Assembly: GCA_917880885.1 (NCBI GenBank)
Contig: OU862906.1
Coordinates: 57,640,665 to 57,704,664 of the forward strand
From: Limnephilus marmoratus
Lineage: Eukaryota > Arthropoda > Insecta > Trichoptera > Limnephilidae
Length of the DNA stretch: 64,000 nucleotides
Direction of reading: 5' to 3'
Shown: in pieces, positions 55,562-64,000 of the stretch
Layout of the letters: every line of letters begins with the position of its first letter
How positions within the stretch are numbered: position 1 is the first letter of the stretch
Made by a program: the position numbers and the translations under genes
The notes under the pieces: model-generated
Told to the model about the DNA's origin: nothing
The model's database searches: none
The model's input: only the letters and a program-made list of their open reading frames with translations

Positions 55562-56760
55562 TCAACAATTCCTATTTTATAAATTTTCATATCATCTGCA
55601 AAACATTAAAAATGTTGAGTTTTGGAAACAAGAGCCATGTCATTTAAGTATATATTAAAGAAGAGCGGACCAAGGTGGGAACCCTGAGGGACACCCGAGG
55701 TTACGTTGATTATTTTGGATAAAACTCCATTTATTGAGATAACTTGACTACGATTGCTAATGTATGATTTAATCCATCTAAATAAGTCACCGTGTACTCC
55801 AAGTCGAGTGAGTTTATTTAACAGAATTGAGTGGATAACGCGGTAGAACGCCTTTGAGAAGTCATAGCATCGACCTGCACCCTTTCGTTCATGTTGGTCT
55901 GCAAATAGTTGACAAATAGGGCAAGGTTAGAGGTTGTAGACCGATTTTTCATGAATCCGTGTTGGTTCTGTGAAATTCTGGTAGCGATAGTCGGGTAAAG
56001 TTGGACCGAAACGATTTTTTCAAGAATTTTACTTAAGATATCAGGAAACATTCCTTCACTTAATGATTTTTTGAAAATTGCACTGACCGGAGGAGTGATA
56101 TATTTACTACAATTACTTATTTATTTATTTATTTACGGACAAATAGTCCAATTAACAATATAACAATAACACGAATAGAAAAAAAAAGAGATACAATGAA
56201 AGGAGATTACATTACGTATGAAGATACCAGGCAAACTATCTAAACGTCCTTTGTTAATGTCAATGGATGAAAGATATTTATAGGTGATATCGTAATCGAT
56301 TGTAATTGAGGATATAGCTATGTTATTCAGCGGATCAGGTTCGTGATCATCAGATGTAAATTTTGGGTGTGATCAGTGAAGACGGTAGAGAAATAGTCAG
56401 CAATCTCCTTACTATTGTGTGCGATTCTCGAGCCATATGTTAGGTGTTCAGGTATGGAAGGAGATTTTCTTTGCATTTTGACAAAGCTCCATATTTTTTT
56501 ACATTATTTTGTATAGCATGTTCTAAGTGTGAATGTGTGTTGTGGTATGTGAGAGTAGCGATTTTCTTTTGTCGTTTTCGGAGCAGTGAAAAGGTGTGGT
56601 AATCTAGTGGGCTCTCCAATGCTCCAATGCTTCCAGGCTCGAAAGAATGTGAGCTTTTCTTTTGTAATATTGATAAGAGCCGATGGGTACCACGTTGGGA
56701 ATTTGTTTGGTTTCAGAATTTTCTTTGGAACAAAGTTATCTATTAAGGCGTCAATGATTA
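55562..56760 (-). pseudogene. Opposite-strand LINE fragment, reverse transcriptase core
   Basis: On the minus strand: IADYFSTVFTDHTQNLHL, an insertion at about 56110-56210 that ends in AATAAATAAATAAATAAG, then MFPDILSKILEKIVSVQLYP, QNQHGFMKNRSTTSNLALFV, a frame change, DFSKAFYRVIHSILLNKLTR, GVPQGSHLGPLFFNIYLNDM, a stop and FADDMKIYK. These are catalytic blocks with D-x-x-KAF and FADD. Frameshift, stop and insertion make it dead. Confidence 0.82.
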
Positions 56761-56792
56761 AGTAAATGCTGTTAACCGCCGTCTAATCCTGT

Positions 56793-57118
56793 TTTCATTA
56801 TTTGTTAATGATGTGTTATATATTTTAAAAGATGTTCAAGTATTAATGTTTGCAGACGACCTGAAATTATTCAAAGCAATCAGAAACATCAATGATTGCC
56901 ACATATTGTCAAATAACTTGTTGAGATTTATTATATGGTGTCATGATAACCGCTTGCAACTTAACATAAGCAAATGTCAAATTATGAGGTTTTATCGAAT
57001 AAAGAATCCAATATTTTTCGATTATTCCATTAACAATATGTCGTTAGTATCTGTCTCGGAAATTAATGACTTAGGTATTTGGTTTGACATGAAACTCAAC
57101 TTTAACAAGCATATATAA
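56793..57118 (+). pseudogene. LINE fragment, reverse transcriptase FADD block
   Basis: FSLFVNDVLYILKDVQVLMF then ADDLKLFKAIRN, IWCHDNRLQLNISKCQIMRF and INDLGIWFDMKLNFNKHI. Similar to the minus-strand LINE at 11138-12337, probably the same family. It is joined directly to an RTE fragment at 57119. Confidence 0.82.
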
Positions 57119-57725
57119 GATGGGAAGGCTGACAGAGATATCGAAAGAAGGGTAAATGCAGGCAACTGGAGGACTGAACGCCGTTGGCGCCAACAAAAAC
57201 TATCCAAAGTAGCGAAGTTAGCCGTCCATAATGGAGTGCTGGTACCTACCCTGATGTATGGCAGTGAGGCATGGAACTGGCAGAGAAAGGATGAAAGTAG
57301 ACTAAATGCTGTAGAAATGAGATCCCTGAGGCGTATGTGTGGTAAATCCATGTACGATCGTGTGAGAAATGTGGAGATCCGCGAAGAATGCAAGGCTGAT
57401 GTAAGCGTAACGTGTAAGAAAAAGAAAGGGACGCTCAGATGGTTTGGGCATGTAGAGCGAATGAACGAGGAAAGGAGTGTAAGGAGAATATATGACGCAA
57501 ATGTGAATGGTAGAAGAAGACGGGTACGCCCGAGGAAGACATGGCACGACCAAGTGAATCAGATACCTGAGTCGGGCCATCTGAAGAGTCGGAATAATAA
57601 AAGAGCGTGTATGAGACGATGCATGAATGTGAACGAGGCAAGGAGTGTGTGCCAAGATCGAGTTGTTTGGCGGTCCGTCCTCTCTGCCTACCCCTGCGGG
57701 AAACGGCGTGATGGTTAGTTAGTTA
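57119..57725 (+). pseudogene. RTE-type LINE C-terminal domain, longest copy
   Basis: Open at 57236-57718: LVPTLMYGSEAWNWQRKDES, LNAVEMRSLRRMCGKSMYDR, LRWFGHVERMNEERSVRRIY, RRRVRPRKTWHDQVNQI, NEARSVCQDRVVWRSVLSAY, CGKRRDG and stop. It ends in GGTTAGTTAGTTAG. This is the best reference for the five other fragments of this family in the window. Confidence 0.85.
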
Positions 57726-57894
57726 GAAATAATAACCAATAAAGATTTGAAAATGTTGGGATTTATTTTAAGGGTATCTGGTGATTTCAATAATAATAAG
57801 TTTCCTGCACTATTTACGAGAATAATTTTGTAAAAATTGTTATACATATGTAAAAGCCTAAATAGGCTTTTAATTTTAATATAAATAAATTTCT

Positions 57895-58330
57895 CACACG
57901 ATCATACATGGTTTTATCACACATACGCCTCAGGGATCTCATTTCAACAGCATTCAGTTTACTTTCGTTCTTCTACCAGTTCCATGCCTTTCTGCCATAG
58001 ATCAGGGTAGGTACCAGCACTCCATCACTCCATTGTGGACTGCTAGATTCGCTTCTTTTGACAGTTTTTTATTATCGTCAACGGCATTCAGTCCTCCATT
58101 AATGGAGTTACCTGCATTTACTCTTCTTTCAATATCTCCATCAGCCTTTCTATCTCTCATAAACATACTACCCAGATACACAAACTCATCCACCTGCTCC
58201 AAGTATTCATCATTCACAACCATATTGCACACTGTTTTCGTACACTCTCAATCAAACACCATGGCTTTAGACTTACGTACATTCATCGTTAACTCATTCT
58301 TCATACATACTTCTTCCTAGACACGAGAGA
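57895..58330 (-). pseudogene. RTE-type LINE fragment, upstream part
   Basis: Minus frame at 58002-58232: LEQVDEFVYLGSMFMRDRKA, DGDIERRVNAGNSINGGLNA, KKLSKEANLAVHNGVM. It is collinear with DREIERRVNAGNW-type sequence preceding 57236, so it comes from the same family. It lies inverted to the 57119 copy. Confidence 0.75.
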
Positions 58331-59755
58331 CTAGATCTTCCATCCATAATATGTGATTTGTATTAAGTTTTTTCTACATAGGTGTAATATGTGACTTGTG
58401 GAATAAGCATATATACTTAATTATATATTATATCCCTTCTATGTAAGATTCAATATGTATTTAAACATTTATATAAATATGTTGATTGTAATCTTTCGTC
58501 AGATCTAAACCCAACAATAGGCATTTTGAGATATTTTAAAACTTCATTCAAAATTTTATTTTTATTTTAAAAAACATGTTATTACTAGATGGTCTCATCT
58601 ACGATCTATAAATTCGTAAGCAAACGATATCATTGGGATATTACGTACTTTAGTACCTAAGTTAATTAATATTCATTTACCAATAAAATGGGCGTTTATT
58701 CAACCTTGAAAAACGTGATAGCAAATATAACAAATATTATGAAAATACACGGTTCATCTAATCTAATATTAAAAAAGGGTTCGAACCTACATAAAATCTA
58801 ACTACGTAACTAAATAAAAATAATATTACCTATGGAATTTATATAACTTTCATGTTTGCGGGTTGCAAAATTTTCTCAAAGCACTAATTTTGATTTGAAG
58901 TTCTTAACCCTGGAAAGATAGTCTACGTAAAATTTACGCATTCGTGTTGGAATTATTGCTCTCTCCTTCTAATTAGTGCGAATCCGTCGCTGTGCTTTTC
59001 AGACATCTCACTCGTTGCTTGGACCTTCCGTGGGGCGTTCGCGTCGCTGAGGTAGGTGTCACCAGTTTTGCGATATAACGATCGCATAAGTCAAAAAATA
59101 TAATATTTGATACGTTCCAAAGCTGTATCTGATTGATTTTTGTATAATTATATATATCTTAAGAGCGCTGCCGGTCGCTGCGAACATTTATGAATAGGTA
59201 TTTTAAAAAATCTCTTTTATTTCACTCTCTGACAGTAGTCAGAATCGCGCTATAGATGTGTGAGTGAATGCAGGCCTTGTGTGTGTGGGCTACGCGCTTC
59301 ACCCGTGTCGAATTATTATTTCTGCCGACCACGCATGTTCCAATCTGCAAATGTGTAGAGACAAGACCGCTCGCAGGGGCGTCCTATTGTAAGCGTCCTA
59401 TGAATATGCTATTATAGCTACTTATCGTTGTTGCGCGCACAAAATATCCTGTGGGTATTTTAGAATATTAGGATACATAATAAAAAAAAAACGAAAAAAA
59501 AAATTGGGGACCCATATTTTTATTTATTTTCATTAATTGTAGAGTTATTTTTGATACCATGTTTGGGTGAAAACAAGTGGGCTTAATATACATTTTTTTA
59601 TTAAAACCGACAATTTTTTCTTAAATTTTGCATTCAGGATTTTTGTGCGCACTTTTTATGCACATATGATATTTTGTGTAGCAAACGTAGGAAAGGCAAC
59701 TTGACCTTTCTCATAGGACCCATATCCCTCAGGCCTCGGGCATATTTTTTCATAA
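58331..59755. other. No recognised gene
   Basis: AT-rich, with a more GC-rich stretch at 58970-59400 lacking a family-like frame or paired ends. Confidence 0.4.
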
Positions 59756-59759
59756 GGTC

Positions 59760-60130
59760 GAAATATTTCCGCTTTGCAATAAAATCCAAATAAATGGAAT
59801 ATTTCTGATAGTATCCGAAAACTAAAAATTGTTTTTGAAAGGCGATGAAATACGCTTTTAAATTTTGAAATCCGAAATAAACCTTTGCTTTTCGAATATA
59901 AAAATTTTGAACGCACAAATAATTTTTTTTAAAATGACTCATCTTACGTTTTTTCTAACTAAAATTACTGATAACGAAAAAAATAAAAACACGTACATAT
60001 TTATTACACAAATGTATTGTTAACATTTCCGTCACCTCACTTTTTTATTGTTTCATGTAAAAATAATTAATAGATACAAAATTCCATAAGTTTCATAAAC
60101 TTTGGTTTTATAAAGGTGTACAATTCCATT
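59760..60130. repeat. Interspersed repeat, second copy
   Basis: Homologous to 40890-41300 over ATAAATGGAATAT, GTATCCGAAAACTAAAAA and TTTTTTCTAACTAAAATTAC. The overlapping minus frames at 59634-59942 are incidental. Confidence 0.65.
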
Positions 60131-60735
60131 ATTTTGTGGTTAACTTTTGAATTTGAATATAAAGTTTGATATTTTCTCTTTCTCTTTCGAACACCGTTTA
60201 AAACTTATTTCTCAACATAATAGTAAGGGAGACACAAGATCGATATGAGTTGTTCCCAAAGCTAACAAATAGCCGAGGGGGGGGGGGTTAAATTTGGATT
60301 TGTGACCAAAACACCCAAATAAATTGAAAATGTATTTTTTTAGCAAAAGGTAGAGAAAATATCTTGTGCTGATAAATATGTTTTATTTTATTTATTTTTG
60401 TTTCAAATTACGAAATATTGGTCTTAAAAAATGAATTTCGTATGATTTTGGATGCAACTTAATTTTTTGGTAATTTTTTGACAGTTAAATAGAAATATTA
60501 AAAAAATATTTTTGCTTTACCTACTGAGTTAATATTGAAGTAAATATATATATTTTAATATTTAATATAGATGTATAATTGTACAGTGGAGTTATATAAA
60601 TTACATATGGTGTACATACATAGGATACGGTTACATACTAAAATATTGTGCACTTGGGAGAAATTCGAAAAATCTAAATAAAATAGAGGTGAATATAGAT
60701 TAATAATAAATAGAAAGAATGAGAAAAACAGGTAA
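60131..60735. other. No recognised gene
   Basis: AT-rich spacer without a supported feature. Confidence 0.4.
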
Positions 60736-60747
60736 TTATTTAGTTAA

Positions 60748-61190
60748 TTATTCCTGATGAAGTTTGAGTTTCAGTTTATTGATGTCTTTGGTTTTTTTTA
60801 TTTCAATGGGAAGGTTGTTGAAAAACTTTATTCCTAAATAGATGTAATTGTTTTGCATTAGTTTGGTATTAAATTTTGGTATTTTGATGTTATCTTCATA
60901 TCTTTTTGATTTTAGTTTAAAATTTTTTGATGATATTATCTTTGTAAATTTGGGTAATTGCATTTTTCTTGAAGATATTCTCTACTCGAGGCACCGTGAA
61001 ATCTGCGAAAAGCGTTTCTGTTGGATAAGTGGAGGGTTTCTTTAGGATTACTTTAATGATTAGTTTCTGGATTACTTTGATCGGGGTTAGAATATTGTTG
61101 TATGACCCCCCCCCCCATGCAATAATTCCATATTGAATTAATGACTGGATTAGTGCATAGTATACTCTTTTTAGATTGTTGAGATTATTA
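60748..61190 (-). pseudogene. LINE C-terminal fragment (Jockey/CR1-like)
   Basis: On the minus strand: LKRVYYALIQSLIQYGIIAW, VIQKLIIKVILKKPSTYPTE and TLFADFTVPRVENIF, then after a frame change QLPKFTKI and IYLGIKFFNNLPIEIKKTKD to a stop. The L-x-x-VYxALxxSxxxYGIxxWG phrase and the x-x-FNxLPxEIK tail are typical of the end of such proteins. Confidence 0.75.
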
Positions 61191-61204
61191 TTATTTTTTT
61201 ATAT

Positions 61205-61275
61205 GAGCTCCACACAGGAGGCCCTGAGGAAAATAATTTCTCTGAGGGCCTAGGTCATCTTTGGGGATGCTGTGT
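61205..61275 (-). repeat. Family A repeat tail
   Basis: CTCCACACAGGAGGCCCTGA with its inner hairpin and GGGGATGCTGTGTG. Only the stem-loop is present. Confidence 0.7.
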
Positions 61276-61465
61276 GTATATTATTAAAAAAACATTTCTT
61301 TGGGTAATTTTAATTTATGTGCGACAAATTTGAGTTAAAAAAATAATACGAATTCTTGCACACAAAAAGACTTTTTTTCTCATTTTAATTTTATAGTTTT
61401 ATATTTTTTTTATATTTCTGTAGTATATAGGGATTTAATTTTATAATTTTATATTTTTTTATATT

Positions 61466-61888
61466 TCTTTTTTTTTTTTTTTTTACAGAGAATACCACAC
61501 AAGAATCTCAACTGCTCCCGTCTGGAGCCAGTGAGACTTTGGCATCCCCAGTTGGGGTATGTTGTGAGGCTGAAGGTAGAGGGGAGGGGAAGGAGGTGGG
61601 GAAGAGGAAGGTTGGGAAGTACCTGGCTATTCAGATCTGGTCACTAAACACGGCTAAAGCCATTTTCAAGCAACGTTTCAATTCTGAATGGTGGTCTTAC
61701 ACCAGGGCGATACTGATAGTATCTTCCACTCTGGAACATGCTGCAAATATACTATATATTATTTTAAATGAATTAATTGTGAAATAACACAAATTAATCA
61801 AATAAAATTTATTTGCGCATGCCGGGTTCGAACCCGCGACCTCCGGAATGTGAGTCAAGAGTCTTAGCCACTGGACTACGGAGGTCGT
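61466..61888 (-). repeat. tRNA-derived SINE, family D, copy 2
   Basis: Head at 61888-61820 on the minus strand: CCGTAGTCCAGTGGCTAAGA, anticodon loop CTCACAT (CAC, Val-type) and box B GGGTTCGAACCC. The body runs to a poly(A) tail seen as 18 or so T at 61469-61486. The body matches 37240-37530. Confidence 0.8.
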
Positions 61889-61899
61889 CGTTTCTGTAG

Positions 61900-62330
61900 T
61901 ATATGTAGTATATTTTTTTAAATAATTAACATTAATTACAAGTAATGGTCAGAGTTGCCTCTAAAATGATTAAAAAGATGAATTTTTGAAAAATGGGATA
62001 TATTTGTCAGATTATTTAGGAAACCGTGGTGAATCAAATGGTGTAAACAAAAAAAAATTTGGTCGAAAACCTCACATGGGATATTTTGTGAATGCAACGA
62101 CGATATTTTCTCAAGAGTTTTGAGAATAAATATATATATATATTTTTTTTTATACGTTATTAATTTATCAAAAAAAACATTCTTGCATCTATTTATTATA
62201 TACTTGATGTGGAAAATAACATAGTTACTATATTAAGCCAAATAATGTATATGCGGATATACAATTGGATATATGCATAATAATAATTATACCATAATAA
62301 AAAGTCATACAGCTTCATATGTGCTAGAGC
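61900..62330. other. No recognised gene
   Basis: AT-rich spacer. Confidence 0.4.
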
Positions 62331-62334
62331 TACA

Positions 62335-62490
62335 AAACTACACTACTTGGATGTTTTTGACCACAAATGTTTAAAAAACTGGCGTAAAAGTACTAATGAC
62401 GTGTAAGCCCATAGAAGGGTTCTCGAGAAACACAGAAATGCATTGATTGAAATTGCACAAACGAATTGGTTATGGCGACCCAGCTTGAAA
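62335..62490 (+). pseudogene. Possible LINE reverse-transcriptase C-terminal scrap
   Basis: The plus reading LHYLDVFDHKCLKNWRK and, after a stop, RRVLEKHRNALIEIAQTN resembles the LEVFDHRCLR-type block of RTE-like proteins. Short and broken. Confidence 0.4.
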
Positions 62491-62789
62491 TGCTGCAAAT
62501 GGGTCCAATCTTTGTGGCGTCATTTTTAGTTAAATGAGAACAAATAACTTTGTAAAAACAGCTTTATGTAATCAATATTATCAACATATTTCGAAAACAG
62601 AGTATTCTCTTCGTCAGGATAAGATTAATATTAAAAGACAAACAAGTATAGGCATATGAGAATTATAGACAAAATATTAAAGGGAGAGGTGATTAATTAC
62701 TTAAAAATATCACAAAATGCAATTATACATATAAAATGAAATATAAAAATTATTTTTAAGTTAAATACCCTTATAGTATAGCAAAGTCA

Positions 62790-63112
62790 TTGGAGAAGCT
62801 GTGTAGAGGATATTTTTAATGAAAGGAAGGAGAGGAATTTCTGGGTAGGTAAAAGTATGAAATGATGGTGGAGAGAGTCCGGCTGTAGAGATCAAAAGAT
62901 CTCCCACTTCCAGTTTCTCCCAATCCGGCCCGCCACGCAGTAAGTGGACAAAATCATCCGCCACCAAAACCCATGCAGACCTTACCCGTGAACCCGGGAA
63001 CCCATGCTCAGTCACCAAACATAGCGGACCACTTGGGGTGACCAAGTGGCGGGGGTGTTGGTATCCAATAAATGGTTCCCGGGGCGATGGTACCTATAAC
63101 GCCTCCCAAATT
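62790..63112 (-). repeat. Family A repeat, copy lacking the inner stem-loop
   Basis: Contains GACCACTTGGGGTGACCAAG, TATCCAATAAATGGTTCCCG and CTCCCAAATT as in the other minus copies. Its 3' end is reduced to GAAGCTGTGTAGAGG. Confidence 0.7.
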
Positions 63113-63119
63113 AAAAATT

Positions 63120-64000
63120 TATTATAGTACTTGACATAAACAATTTTAATTTTGCACAATTTTAGTATGAAAGCTCGGTCAGTATTGGTATACCGCGATG
63201 AGTCACTGAACAGAAAAAAAAACGAATAAAAAATATCGATTACTCGGGCAAGGACAACACTAGTCTACCGATAAAATTCGTTACATCACTACTTCGCTTT
63301 ATATGTATTTGTCAACACCCTCGTTCCCCGGCCCCCCCAGGAGAACTGAGCGAAAGGGACACCTGCACGTCGGGCCGAAAATACCTAAATAAAATCTTCG
63401 AAATCGATGTTTTGTATTCCCCATTTTTCTTCTCCAAAACTGGACCGATTTTAAATTTTTTTTTCACTAACTGTATTAAAAGAAAATATTCTATGTCGGT
63501 ACGTTTTGCTTTTTTTCAAAATACATTGTTTAGTTTGTATACTGAACGTTTTTTGACGGCGTTTAAATTAGGCAATTTTATTCATTTTTGGAAGGTCCTA
63601 ACTTCTATAAGAAGTAAATTATCAAAAAAAGCAAAACGTACCGACACGCTAGTGGTCGATATCTATATTATGTAAAAAAAATTTTTGCTCTAGGGTCAAA
63701 ATCCAGAGAGATAAACGGGGAATACGTTTGTATGGAAAAACGCAGCTAGTATTTCCTCTTAATAATATATAAAAAAAAGTCGGGTTAGTTACACTATTAT
63801 TTATAACTCAAGATCGGCTGGACCGATTTTGGTGATCTTTTGGACATCTTTGTGATCCTCATCTTTTTATCTTTGTTGGATTTGTCTCCGCCCCGGATAA
63901 CAGAATAACTATTAAAACATCGCAAAAATTCACGAAAAAGAAAGTTATGAAGAAAATTAATTTGTTCATATATTCTGCATGGAACGAATTCCCATATTTT
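63120..64000. other. No gene; inverted pair and element ends
   Basis: GTCGGTACGTTTTGC (63496) has an inverted partner GCAAAACGTACCGAC (63631), giving a foldback of about 155 bases. ACGCAGCTAGTATTTCC at 63741 and the phrase AACTCAAGATCGGCTGGACC at 63807 recall ends of Helitron-like insect elements. The window ends inside this. Confidence 0.5.

Noticed and set aside
59634..59942. 102- and 86-codon minus frames
   Set aside because: They sit in an interspersed repeat whose other copy (40890-41300) does not keep the frame open.

Overview
This window is a stretch of arthropod nuclear DNA, most likely from a moth or butterfly. The evidence is its AT-rich base composition, spliced genes with GT-AG introns, the very frequent word TAGGTAGGTACC, and a dense load of hAT, piggyBac-like, Harbinger-like, RTE and CR1/Jockey-like elements. 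The order is an inference; no species can be named. I found no bacterial, organellar or viral genes.

One host gene can be rebuilt completely: a secreted inhibitory-type serpin on the minus strand, with start codon at 9808 and stop at 2469. It has eight coding exons that join in frame into about 570 residues. It has a signal peptide, a textbook hinge in the reactive centre loop, and an unusual insertion of about 100 residues just before the loop exon. Its introns hold a Harbinger-like MITE, a piggyBac-like MITE, tRNA-like SINE pieces, a polyC foldback and a SINE/LINE tail.

Region by region: 1-2470 holds a foldback element and an RTE scrap; 2469-9808 is the serpin; 9809-13140 is upstream DNA, a 5'-truncated LINE and a TAA-flanked MITE; 13380-19244 holds a broken C2H2 zinc-finger gene, a TTA-flanked MITE and two hAT-type elements that carry zinc-finger-derived sequence; 19960-22350 has two LINE ends; 23060-25094 is a hAT composite; 25586-28020 has inverted repeat pairs, a motif array and a perfect 40-bp palindrome; 28840-31000 has minisatellites and an RTE end; 31269-32663 is a hAT element with a nested MITE; 34415-38745 holds several foldbacks and a SINE; 39000-47890 holds repeats, a piggyBac-like element and a second copy of the zinc-finger-bearing hAT; 47896-51100 is a 3-kb element packed with heat-shock-element motifs; 52440-58330 is a LINE mosaic containing four tandem 416-bp units, each with a tRNA-like gene; 60740-64000 holds LINE and SINE ends.

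Apart from the serpin, nothing here works as a pathway: the rest is layered transposable elements. The observation most worth following is the 47.9-51.1 kb element. It carries many uninterrupted runs of five or six alternating GAA/TTC pentamers, which is the binding pattern of heat shock factor. Next are the shared zinc-finger module in two hAT families with different ends, and the 416-bp tandem array sitting between an 11-bp target duplication inside a LINE.
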